Origin: an uncultured Odoribacter sp.
GTDB taxonomy: Bacteria > Bacteroidota > Bacteroidia > Bacteroidales > Marinifilaceae
DNA length: 24,540 bases
Assembly: GCA_910589025.1 (NCBI GenBank)
Contig: CAJURM010000025.1
Location: forward strand, 1-24,540
Reading direction: 5' to 3'
Positions 1 to 7,219 of the stretch are shown here, piece by piece (the stretch's first letter is position 1; every line of letters begins with the position of its first letter). Below the pieces are notes generated by a model, which was given only the letters and a program-made list of their open reading frames with translations, ran no database searches and had not been told where the DNA came from. Both the position numbers and the translations under genes were made by a program.

Positions 1-61
1 TTTTTATATTCTCTCCTGTCCCTCCCCCCTCATCTTTAAAAGATTTTTACGCTTTTAATGT

Positions 62-1630
62 TTAAAAAGGTCTTCTTCTTCCCATCCCGAATGCTTTTTT
101 ACTAACCTTGAGTACTGGAGGACACTGGGAGCGTTTATAATTATTAAACTCCACCATATTAATTATTTTTCGGGTAAGTTCCGCGGTAAAACCTTGTTTA
201 ATAATCTCTTCTTCCGATAGATTATTTTCGATATACAACCTTAGAATCTGGTCTAATGTCGGGTAATCGGGCAGGGTATCCTGGTCTTTTTGACCGGGGC
301 GTAGTTCGGCGGAGGGGGCTTTTGTTATCGTATTTTCCGGGATAATGATTTTTTTGCGATTGATATCTTGTGCCAGTTTATAAATATCGGTTTTATATAC
401 GTCTCCTATTACAGACAAAGAACCGCACAGGTCGCCGTAAAGGGTGCCATAGCCCACAGCTGCTTCGCTTTTGTTGGATGTATTCAGTGCGATATATCCA
501 AATTTATTGGACATTGCCATCACTAGCATGCCCCGGATACGGGATTGCAGATTTTCTTCGGCAACATTGAAAGGTAAGTTTCCGAATAAGGGATGCAGTT
601 GTTGGAGATAGCTTTCATAAATGGGTTTAATGGGAATTGTTTCATAGGGCATGCCGATATTTTCCGCTAAATCGCGGGCATCTTTGATAGAATGGTCTGT
701 AGAATATTCGGACGGCATAAGTAATCCGAAAACATTTTCCTTGCCTAATGCTTCCGCTGTCAGGGCTGCAACAATTGCCGAATCAATGCCACCCGACAGG
801 CCTAGTATGGCTCTGGTAAATCCATGTTTATAGAAATAGTCCCGTATACCGTGAACCAAGGCTTTGTGTATGCATGTGATACAATTGCTCCGGAATAGCT
901 TTATTGCGGGAGTTTTGTTGAGTTGTCGGGTGTCCAGAAGAAAGAAATCCTCTTCAAACTCTTTCAGTTGCCGGAGCAATTCCCCTTTGGGATTAAATAT
1001 CATGGAATTTCCATCCAGCAGAACCGATGTACAGCCTCCGGTCGGATTGATTGAAATGATCATTCTGGCATTCTTTTTAGCTAAAGAAGAAAAAATCTGA
1101 TGGCGTTCGGCCAGGCTGTCCGTCGTGAAAGGAGACAAGCCGATATGAATAATCAGATGATCTGTTTTTTCAATGTATTCAGACTCATATTCATCGAAAA
1201 GGATGCGTAGGTTTTGGTTTTTATACCGAATAGGCTGATTGTCTTCTCCGGCAACAAAATAACGGCTTTCGCTGAAAATATCGTAATCGCTGAGAACGGT
1301 TTTGTGTACGCCGTCTGTGACTTCCCCGTTTTGGATAAAATAGGCGGAATTATACATGATACCGGTCTGATTATCCAGATTCGGACCGCCAATGATAGCA
1401 GCCATTGAGCCGCAGGCTGAGGCTATTTTTTCGATACATAAACGGCACTCGTTGATAAACTCTTCCTTTTCCAGTAAATCCTGGGGGAAGGGACCGCAAA
1501 TAGCTAATTCGGGAAATACTATCAAATCTGCTCCGGCTGTTTGGGCTTTTTGTATCGCCTGGAGCATAATCTCCTGATTTTTTCCGGGATTGCCTGTAAA
1601 ATAGTTTAACTGGGGAAGAGCGATGCGCAT
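62..1630 (-). CDS. nadE: NAD+ synthetase with N-terminal glutaminase-like (nitrilase) domain
   Basis: A 522-residue protein that should catalyse the last step of NAD+ synthesis: ATP-dependent amidation of deamido-NAD+ in the cytoplasm. Residues 1-235 form a nitrilase/CN-hydrolase domain with the catalytic Glu in FPELA (E41) and a Lys in VHKTVL (K110). Residues 245-522 form the synthetase domain with the ATP-pyrophosphatase loop SGGIDSA (279-285) and the NKSEAAVGYGTLYGD stretch. In glutamine-dependent family members the nucleophilic Cys lies in an ICEDLW-like motif. Here that place reads ILFDEYE (about 143-149) with no Cys, so glutamine hydrolysis may be lost and free ammonia used instead. The gene is transcribed away from gldB across a 156-base divergent gap. 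Family assignment is sure; the loss of glutaminase activity is inferred. Confidence 0.95.
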   Translation of the reverse strand: MRIALPQLNYFTGNPGKNQEIMLQAIQKAQTAGADLIVFPELAICGPFPQDLLEKEEFINECRLCIEKIASACGSMAAIIGGPNLDNQTGIMYNSAYFIQNGEVTDGVHKTVLSDYDIFSESRYFVAGEDNQPIRYKNQNLRILFDEYESEYIEKTDHLIIHIGLSPFTTDSLAERHQIFSSLAKKNARMIISINPTGGCTSVLLDGNSMIFNPKGELLRQLKEFEEDFFLLDTRQLNKTPAIKLFRSNCITCIHKALVHGIRDYFYKHGFTRAILGLSGGIDSAIVAALTAEALGKENVFGLLMPSEYSTDHSIKDARDLAENIGMPYETIPIKPIYESYLQQLHPLFGNLPFNVAEENLQSRIRGMLVMAMSNKFGYIALNTSNKSEAAVGYGTLYGDLCGSLSVIGDVYKTDIYKLAQDINRKKIIIPENTITKAPSAELRPGQKDQDTLPDYPTLDQILRLYIENNLSEEEIIKQGFTAELTRKIINMVEFNNYKRSQCPPVLKVSKKAFGMGRRRPF

Positions 1631-1702
1631 AATAAATAGATTTAGAAAATAAGAAAACTGTTTTAAATAAAGTAAACTACAGCACAGTTGTATTCAAATA
1701 AA

Positions 1703-1733
1703 TTTGATACTGCGTTAACTTACACTATCTTTG
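1703..1733 (+). promoter_or_regulatory. Bacteroidota-type promoter for the gldB-like gene
   Basis: TTTG at 1703-1706 and TATCTTTG at 1726-1733 are separated by 19 bases. This matches the Bacteroidota primary-sigma consensus TTTG-N19-21-TAnnTTTG. Transcription would start near 1740, about 47 bases before the ATG at 1787. The promoter lies in the 156-base gap between divergent nadE and gldB; I saw no equally good box for nadE. Confidence 0.75.
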
Positions 1734-1786
1734 TCAAAAATAAGCAGTCTTCATCCGAATTCCGTCAAGTTGGAACGGCTTGAAGC

Positions 1787-2833
1787 ATGTATTATTTTGT
1801 ATCAAAAATACGATTTTTGCAATTAAATGGAGTAAAAAGTAAGGTGAAGTTTAGAATTATTGGCATAATTTTTTTAGGGATACTCTGGGCGTGTCATTCT
1901 GGACGGGAATCAGTCGAGAGGGATAGTGGGGTGGACGTCATCCGTTTTGACCGCCATCTGTTTGCATTGGACCATGAATTTCCGGACATACAAAGCCTGG
2001 ATGCCCGGGATTCTGTTTTTTTCAGGTTATATGTAGAGGGAATATTGCAGTTAGGCAAGGCGGATAATCCGGAATTGCCTGAACTTTTGTCCTTATTTTT
2101 ACAGGACAGTATTATTTTGGAAGTATATGATAGCGTAGCCTTGAGATATCCGGACATGATGTCTCAGGAAAAAGAGTTGGCAGAAGCTTTTCGTAACTAT
2201 GCGTATTATTTCCCGGGAAAGCCCATACCGGCAGTCTACACCTATATTTCGGGATTTAACCAATCGGTGGTGGTGGACAGTAATTTCATCGGGATAAGTC
2301 TGGACAACTATTTGGGGGAAGATTGTGTATTTTACAAGATGTTGGCAACACCGATACCCCGTTATATCACCCGTCGTATGACAGAGCGGGAAATTGTGAG
2401 GGATGCTTTGTATGGCTGGTTGAATGCGGAATACCCTTTTCGTCCCCGTCGTTTGGATTTGTTGAGCGGAATCATTTATCAGGGGAAAATTATGTATCTG
2501 CTGGAAAAATTGTTGCCTGATTACGAGCAGGAACGGTTGTTTGGGTATACTCCGGAACAGTTGGAATGGTGTCGGAACAGTGAAGAAAGTATTTGGGAAT
2601 TTATGGTAGATAATGAGTATCTTTTTGAGAATCAGCAAATGCTTTTTCGTAAATACCTGAATGAAGCACCTTTCAGTTCCGGCATGCCACAGGAATCTCC
2701 CGGGAAAGCGGTTGTGTGGTGTGGGTATCAGATTGTCCGGGAGTATCTCCGTAAAAAAGACTGTACATTACAGGAATTAATGGAAGAACAGGATTATCAT
2801 AAAATATTGAGGGGGGCTGCATACAGACCTTAG
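1787..2833 (+). CDS. gldB: GldB-like gliding-motility/secretion-associated lipoprotein
   Basis: A 348-residue protein resembling GldB, an inner-membrane or periplasmic lipoprotein tied to gliding and type IX secretion in Bacteroidota and also found in non-gliding gut species. Visible family features are VIRFDRHLFALD near the mature N-terminus and GISLDNYLGEDCVFYK in the middle. A lipobox LWAC puts the lipidated Cys at residue 36. With the ATG at 1787, 19 residues precede the hydrophobic core; a GTG at 1844 would give a compact signal (VKFRIIGIIFLGILWAC) and may be the real start. The gene sits 20 bases before the folate-enzyme gene, so the two are probably co-transcribed from the 1703-1733 promoter. 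Its exact role here is unknown. Confidence 0.85.
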   Translation: MYYFVSKIRFLQLNGVKSKVKFRIIGIIFLGILWACHSGRESVERDSGVDVIRFDRHLFALDHEFPDIQSLDARDSVFFRLYVEGILQLGKADNPELPELLSLFLQDSIILEVYDSVALRYPDMMSQEKELAEAFRNYAYYFPGKPIPAVYTYISGFNQSVVVDSNFIGISLDNYLGEDCVFYKMLATPIPRYITRRMTEREIVRDALYGWLNAEYPFRPRRLDLLSGIIYQGKIMYLLEKLLPDYEQERLFGYTPEQLEWCRNSEESIWEFMVDNEYLFENQQMLFRKYLNEAPFSSGMPQESPGKAVVWCGYQIVREYLRKKDCTLQELMEEQDYHKILRGAAYRP

Positions 2834-2853
2834 CTGCCCCGTAAATACGGAAT

Positions 2854-3384
2854 ATGGATAAAAAAGAATTGCGGAATCAGATCCGGCAACTGAAAAGTTT
2901 ATATTCTTCAGAGGAGAAAAAGCGGCTTTCTGCGGCTGTCGTGGAGCAGCTTGAACAAAACGGGTGTTTTATTGCTGCCCGGTGGGTGGTTTGCTACTGG
3001 TCCATGGAAGACGAGGTGTATACTCATGACTTTGTCAATAAATGGTCGGAAAAGAAACATATTTTGTTGCCTTGCGTCCGGGGAGAGGAATTGGAACTGA
3101 AGATTTTTTGCGGAAAAGAGCGTTTGTGTCCGGGGGAAGGATATGCGATTCCGGAACCGGAAGGGGAAGTTTTTACTGCTTACGATAAAATAGATTTGAT
3201 TATTGTTCCGGGAATGGCTTTTGACCGTTGGGGAAACCGCTTGGGGAGAGGAAAAGGATATTATGACCGTTTTCTGAAAGAGTGTAAAGCGTATAAAATC
3301 GGAATTTGTTTCCCTTTTCAGTTCCGGGAGGATGTGATACCTACAGACTTTATGGATGTGCCGATGGACGAGGTAATAAAATAA
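2854..3384 (+). CDS. 5-formyltetrahydrofolate cyclo-ligase
   Basis: A 176-residue cytoplasmic enzyme of the 5-FCL/MTHFS family (YgfA/Fau in E. coli). It converts 5-formyl-THF to 5,10-methenyl-THF using ATP and so returns this storage and inhibitory folate to the one-carbon pool. The diagnostic signature is IIVPGMAFDRWGNRLG followed by GRGKGYYDRFL (residues 131-141), the nucleotide and substrate loop. The basic N-terminus (MDKKELRNQIRQLK) is also typical. The protein ends at PMDEVIK, a few residues shorter than many relatives. It lies 20 bases after gldB, and a strong hairpin terminator begins at its stop codon. Confidence 0.95.
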   Translation: MDKKELRNQIRQLKSLYSSEEKKRLSAAVVEQLEQNGCFIAARWVVCYWSMEDEVYTHDFVNKWSEKKHILLPCVRGEELELKIFCGKERLCPGEGYAIPEPEGEVFTAYDKIDLIIVPGMAFDRWGNRLGRGKGYYDRFLKECKAYKIGICFPFQFREDVIPTDFMDVPMDEVIK

Positions 3385-3417
3385 AAAGCGGTTTGAAACT
3401 CAAACCGCTTTTTATTT
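3384..3417. terminator. Bidirectional Rho-independent terminator
   Basis: The left arm 3384-3396 (AAAAGCGGTTTGA) pairs perfectly with 3400-3412 around a 3-base loop, and T-rich sequence follows on the plus strand. The A-rich left flank gives T-rich sequence on the minus strand. It can therefore end both the gldB/5-FCL transcript and the converging ferredoxin transcript, whose stop codon is at 3433. Confidence 0.9.
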
Positions 3418-3432
3418 TGCTTTATGATAAGA

Positions 3433-3603
3433 TTAAGCCTGTTTGATCGCTTCAACCGGACAAACACCTGCGCAGGTACCACATTCCGTGCAAGCATCCG
3501 GATCGATTTGATAGTGATCAGCACCCATAGAGATTGCTCCTACCGGGCATTCTCCTTCACATGTACCACAAGTGATACAATCATCAGATATTACGTAAGC
3601 CAT
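3433..3603 (-). CDS. Small 2[4Fe-4S] ferredoxin
   Basis: A 56-residue bacterial-type ferredoxin, a cytoplasmic low-potential electron carrier. It has two CxxCxxCxxxCP cluster motifs: C9, C12, C15, C19 (CITCGTCEGECP) and C38, C41, C44, C48 (CTECGTCAGVCP). The length matches clostridial-type ferredoxins. The start chosen is the ATG at 3601-3603 (MAYVISDDC), the standard N-terminus of the family. The frame stays open upstream to 3816, but that extension shows no domain and crosses a likely promoter. It converges with the 5-FCL gene on the shared terminator. Confidence 0.95.
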   Translation of the reverse strand: MAYVISDDCITCGTCEGECPVGAISMGADHYQIDPDACTECGTCAGVCPVEAIKQA

Positions 3604-3634
3604 TTTCAAAAAAGTTTTATTGATTAATAATGGC

Positions 3635-3642
3635 CAAAAGTA
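3635..3642 (-). promoter_or_regulatory. Candidate -7 box for the ferredoxin gene
   Basis: On the minus strand the sequence reads TACTTTTG, a perfect match to the Bacteroidota -7 consensus TAnnTTTG. It lies about 32 bases upstream of the ferredoxin ATG. The -33 region is only TTTT at a 19-base spacing, so the match is partial. It supports the short ferredoxin start over the longer open frame. Confidence 0.5.
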
Positions 3643-3696
3643 TAACCAATATTTGAAAGAAAAAAGGTTTGGCTGTAAAAAAGTTTGCTGCAACCT

Positions 3697-3822
3697 TGCC
3701 CTGTGTCCTGCGTAAATACTCCTTACGGAGGATACCTTCGGGATGCAGTGTCTTTCCCAATATACACACACAACAATGCTGTATGTCGGGGTATCCTTTT
3801 TTTGTGCTAAAAGCATAGGGCA
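3697..3822. other. Intergenic stretch with nested inverted repeats
   Basis: The 453 bases between the ferredoxin start and the DGR target gene hold no convincing gene. Two nested inverted repeats are visible: 3697-3705 (TGCCCTGTG) pairs with 3814-3822 (CATAGGGCA, one G-T pair), and 3729-3736 (AGGATACC) pairs with 3790-3797 (GGTATCCT), the latter followed by a T run. This could be a structured RNA, a leader or the remains of an element. I do not recognise a known RNA family. Confidence 0.3.
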
Positions 3823-3856
3823 GAAGAGGGGCTATATTAAAAAATGTAATTTATTG

Positions 3857-3887
3857 TTTGTAGATTGATTTTTTATCGATAATTTTG
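3857..3887 (+). promoter_or_regulatory. Promoter of the DGR target gene
   Basis: TTTG at 3857-3860, a 19-base spacer and TAATTTTG at 3880-3887 exactly match the Bacteroidota consensus TTTG-N19-TAnnTTTG. Transcription would start near 3894, leaving a leader of about 160 bases before the ATG at 4055. A purine-rich AAAGGAG-like stretch (about 4027-4033) lies 20 or so bases before the start. This is the best promoter in the DGR region and may drive the target and the two small genes after it. Confidence 0.8.
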
Positions 3888-4054
3888 TGTTGTTGTGTGT
3901 AGATAAAAACTCTGTCGTGTTAGGAGTTTCTATTTTTCCACAGTTCAGAAGTTTCCATTGGTAGTATATATGATTGGGAATCACGACAATACCAATCGTT
4001 GTTCCAGCGGAAAAGACAAAGAAAGGAAAGGAGTATTAATACAAAATCGATTTC

Positions 4055-7000
4055 ATGATGAAACAATCAGGAAAAATGGGGGGTAAGTGGAAATATCTCT
4101 CGTCTAAATTGCGGAGACCGGCCTGGATATTGTTGCTGGTCGTAGGCTTTGTTTTATCCGGTTTTGAAAGCCGGGCGAATTACATTCGGATAGATGGGGT
4201 GGTTACTGTGTCTGTTTCTCCCTCGTCAGCCGATACATTGATTTTAAGTTTTCCTTTGAAATGGGAAAATTCCTGGCGGGATGGGTTCAACTGGGATGCA
4301 GCCTGGATATTTTTTAAATACAAGGTGGCTAACGGCGACTGGAATCATGTAAATTTGGCGCAGGCAGGACATGTGTTTAACGGTGGTAGCGACAAATTTG
4401 CTTTTATGACGGGAAAAACGGGCAGTAATGTCGTGGGGTTGTTTGTGATGCGTGCAGAGGAAAAAGTCGGTCCCGTGGTATTGAATTGTCAGGTGAAATG
4501 TCACAAGAATGCTTTGGGAGGAATGACACCGGAAAAATTTGAAAATAATGAAGCATTTATATTGGCACAGGGAATAGAAATGGTATATGTTCCATACGGG
4601 GCTTATGCTTTAGGCGACGGTGCATGTCTGAACGGTTTTGCCGGGGCTTCCGATGGTTCACCCGCTATTATTGACAGCGAGGATGCTTTAAGTAATTCTA
4701 CGGTGACACGTGTGCTTCCGGTGACTAACGGTGGAGTCAGTGGAACGGGTGTATCTTTGGCTGCAACCTATCCCAAAGGTTATCAGGGATTTTATGTGAT
4801 GAAATACGAAGTCAGCCAGGAGCAGTACGTTGCTTTTCTGAATACCTTAAAGAAGACGGAGCAGAAAGCGCGGGTTACTTGGTGTGATGATCCGGCTAAA
4901 GCGGGAAAATATATTTTCGGTGATCCGGATTATCCTACGGCCCGTAACGGGATTATCCTCAATGTGCCGGCGACGACTTCTTCGACGGCGATATTTGCCA
5001 ATAATTTGACGAATGATTCAAAGTATGCACAAAGTGATGATGGGAAAACAATTGCGTGTAACTATCTTTCTCCGGAAGATATGATTGCGTATTGTTGTTG
5101 GGCGGGTTTGCGTCCGATGAGTGAAATGGAGTATGAGAAAGCCAGCCGCCCTCTGTATCCGGAGACTTCCGTACCCGGAGGGTATGCCTGGAATAGTGCT
5201 TCTGTGCCGACAGGAACTACGAATGTAATTAATGGAGGCAAAAACACGGAAACACCGAGTACTGGTGCTAATACAAATTTCGGAGGAGTGTTTACAGGAC
5301 CTGTCCGGTGTGGTTCTTTTGCTACAAGTACTTCTACGGCAGAGTCTGCCGGAGCAACGTTTTGGGGAGTGATGGAAATGAGCGGCAATCTGAAAGAAAT
5401 GTGTTATAGTGTGGCTGCTGGTAGTGTATTTAATGGTACGGTATTGGGGGATGGGACCTATTTAACGACTAAATGGAATGCGGCTGCGGGAAATATCGGT
5501 GTTCGGGGGGGCGGATTTATGAGTGGTAAGGATTTTTTGAGAACATCCGATAGAAGTGAAATGACGGGTTACTTTTCTAATATGACACAGCGGGATAGTA
5601 CAGTAACATTCAGAGGTGTTCGGCCAGTGGCGGAGGCAGTGACTGCGGGTACGATTGTAGTGAAGGATGGGAACAACCAGACGACGACATATGCTTGTTT
5701 GAATGCAGTGACTAAAATTCAGACGGATGTTCCGGCAACGGTAGGTGTTCCGGGAATGACGTTTACTTATATGTGGTATGTACAGGAACAAGGAGGAAGT
5801 TGGGCATTGATACCGGGAGAGACAAGTGAAACGTTGGATTACAGTGATTTTGTGAATACGACAACAGCTAACAGAACATATAAATTCAAACGAAAAGCGA
5901 TTTGTCAGGTGGGAGAAGGGGTTTCAAATGAGTTGGCTTTATCTGTACCGAATACCTCATTTGAGGTTGTGCCTCGTAAAATTAGTTTAAATTCGGCGAA
6001 TGCGGCAAGCAGTTTAATTACTGCGGGGGTGGCAACGCAGAAAAATGGAACGTATTCTTGGGTTTTTAATAATAATCCGATTAATGATCCAACGAATATA
6101 GTTGCTGGTGCAAATACAGGTTCAAGTACGTACCGGGCTTCAAGAGATCATTTTGGTGCTGCGCAGTCTGTTGCAGGGTTGAAAACTGTGATTTGTCGTT
6201 ATACGATAGGTAGTTGTGTGGCTGATTCGCTTGTGACGGTGGAAGTTGATCCGTATAATAGTAATCCTTGTGGTGGGCAGGTGTCTGTTGCGGATGCAGA
6301 GGGACATACATATGCTGTGGTGCAAATCGGAGCGCAGTGTTGGATGCAGGATAATATGAATATTGGAACATTTGTTCAAATCGCTTCCAATAACCCTTGG
6401 GTATATGATGAGCCGGGAATACAGAAATGGTGTAACGGTGGTGGGAGTAATGGGTATGGAAGTAATGAATCGAATTGTGATAAATATGGCGGTTTGTATG
6501 AGTGGTGGGAGGTAGTTTGTGCTGGTCGTTGTTCTCATATTACCGATCCGAATATGACGGTGAGTCAGGGTGCTTATTCTTCTTTTGAGGAGGCTGTTAA
6601 GGCGATTGAGCCGGATGTTGTAATGTCTCCTAATGGTCGGTATATAAAAGGTTTTTGTCCTAATGGTTGGCATTTGCCGACGGATGAAGAGTGGAAACAG
6701 TTGGAGATGTATTTAGGAATGAGGCGGTCGATTGTGGATTTGGCTTATCCCAATGGGAATGCAAATGGTGGTTGGGGGCGTCAGGATGGTTCTCCTGCAC
6801 AAGGAACCCGTATGAAGTCGGCTGTGGATAATTGGAATGGTACAAGTACAACAACGGCCGCTAATGACCGAGATAGATTTCACGGGCGCCCGCATGGCTA
6901 TCGTTACCCGAGTGGCGGTGGTTTCTACTACCTCGGTACGTACGCAATCTGGTGGAGTTCTTCCGTCAGTGGTACAGGAGCTTGGTATCGTGAATTGTAC

Positions 7001-7075
7001 ACGAGTTACACTTCGGTGTGCCGGAATGTCAATGCCCGTTCGTACGGGTTTAGCGTCCGTTGTGTCAGGGATTAG
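4055..7075 (+). CDS. Secreted DGR target protein: FGE-sulfatase-like plus FISUMP C-type-lectin-like domains
   Basis: A 1006-residue exported protein. Residues 1-41 are a long Sec signal (basic start, hydrophobic core ILLLVVGFVLSGF, likely cut after SRA). Residues 43-170 are a beta-rich region I do not recognise. Residues about 175-525 resemble the FGE-sulfatase fold (MVYVPYGAYALGDG, FYVMKYEVSQEQYVAFLN, RPMSEMEYEKASR, EMSGNLKEMCYS, FRGVRPV). Residues about 530-730 are Ig/PKD-like. Residues about 738-1006 are a Fibrobacter succinogenes major paralogous (FISUMP) domain (QIGAQCWMQDNMNIG, CPNGWHLPTDEEWKQLE, final SVRCVRD). The last 60 codons are the variable repeat, homologous to all six downstream cassettes. 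DGR target proteins typically place variable residues on a C-type-lectin-type scaffold, so the protein is probably a ligand-binding surface protein. The ligand is unknown. Confidence 0.93.
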   Translation: MMKQSGKMGGKWKYLSSKLRRPAWILLLVVGFVLSGFESRANYIRIDGVVTVSVSPSSADTLILSFPLKWENSWRDGFNWDAAWIFFKYKVANGDWNHVNLAQAGHVFNGGSDKFAFMTGKTGSNVVGLFVMRAEEKVGPVVLNCQVKCHKNALGGMTPEKFENNEAFILAQGIEMVYVPYGAYALGDGACLNGFAGASDGSPAIIDSEDALSNSTVTRVLPVTNGGVSGTGVSLAATYPKGYQGFYVMKYEVSQEQYVAFLNTLKKTEQKARVTWCDDPAKAGKYIFGDPDYPTARNGIILNVPATTSSTAIFANNLTNDSKYAQSDDGKTIACNYLSPEDMIAYCCWAGLRPMSEMEYEKASRPLYPETSVPGGYAWNSASVPTGTTNVINGGKNTETPSTGANTNFGGVFTGPVRCGSFATSTSTAESAGATFWGVMEMSGNLKEMCYSVAAGSVFNGTVLGDGTYLTTKWNAAAGNIGVRGGGFMSGKDFLRTSDRSEMTGYFSNMTQRDSTVTFRGVRPVAEAVTAGTIVVKDGNNQTTTYACLNAVTKIQTDVPATVGVPGMTFTYMWYVQEQGGSWALIPGETSETLDYSDFVNTTTANRTYKFKRKAICQVGEGVSNELALSVPNTSFEVVPRKISLNSANAASSLITAGVATQKNGTYSWVFNNNPINDPTNIVAGANTGSSTYRASRDHFGAAQSVAGLKTVICRYTIGSCVADSLVTVEVDPYNSNPCGGQVSVADAEGHTYAVVQIGAQCWMQDNMNIGTFVQIASNNPWVYDEPGIQKWCNGGGSNGYGSNESNCDKYGGLYEWWEVVCAGRCSHITDPNMTVSQGAYSSFEEAVKAIEPDVVMSPNGRYIKGFCPNGWHLPTDEEWKQLEMYLGMRRSIVDLAYPNGNANGGWGRQDGSPAQGTRMKSAVDNWNGTSTTTAANDRDRFHGRPHGYRYPSGGGFYYLGTYAIWWSSSVSGTGAWYRELYTSYTSVCRNVNARSYGFSVRCVRD
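6894..7072 (+). repeat. DGR variable repeat (VR), expressed copy
   Basis: This 179-base 3' end of the target gene is homologous to six downstream cassettes, from ATGGCTATCG to GTGTCAGGGATT. The encoded framework (WWSSSV, SYTSV, GFSVRCVR) is shared; the variable codons differ. Bases 6894-6966 and 6995-7069 match cassette 4 and about 6949-7014 match cassette 5, apart from A-to-T changes at 6905, 6926, 6929, 6941, 6998 and 7043. The gene stop is TAG at 7073-7075, right at the edge of homology, as expected of a VR at a gene's 3' end. Confidence 0.9.
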
Positions 7076-7086
7076 TGTGAAGAATA

Positions 7087-7113
7087 ACGGCTGCCTTGTT
7101 TACGGGCAGCCGT
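7087..7113 (+). promoter_or_regulatory. Hairpin just downstream of the VR
   Basis: ACGGCTGCC (7087-7095) pairs with GGCAGCCGT (7105-7113) around a 9-base loop, starting 12 bases after the target stop codon. In the Bordetella phage DGR a GC-rich hairpin/cruciform in this position promotes retrohoming into the VR, so this is a likely functional counterpart. A Rho-independent terminator is the alternative, but no T run follows. Confidence 0.6.
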
Positions 7114-7178
7114 GTGTGAGGTGTTGATTATTTGGTTATTTGACTATTTGGGGCGAAGCGAAGGGGTGGCGGCCAAAA

Positions 7179-7193
7179 GGCGGCGAAGCCGCC
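7179..7193 (+). other. Short GC-rich hairpin before the accessory genes
   Basis: GGCGGC (7179-7184) pairs with GCCGCC (7188-7193) around GAA and is followed by CGATTTT. It could be a weak terminator or attenuator between the target gene and the gene at 7220, or an RNA-stability element. The surrounding bases are rich in GGCG/GAAGC motifs and look unlike the coding sequence on either side. Confidence 0.4.
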
Positions 7194-7219
7194 CGATTTT
7201 GAAAATAAAAAATTGAGAT

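Noticed and set aside
1..61. Terminator for nadE at the window edge
   Set aside because: Only a tiny AT-rich palindrome is present and the sequence is cut by the window, so no terminator can be supported.
3604..3816. Longer ferredoxin reading frame starting at 3816 on the minus strand
   Set aside because: The 71 extra residues show no domain and cross a good -7 box. The 56-residue form from 3603 is the standard ferredoxin.
7087..7113. Rho-independent terminator of the target gene
   Set aside because: The stem is strong but no T run follows. The position just after the VR fits a DGR recognition hairpin better, though dual use cannot be excluded.
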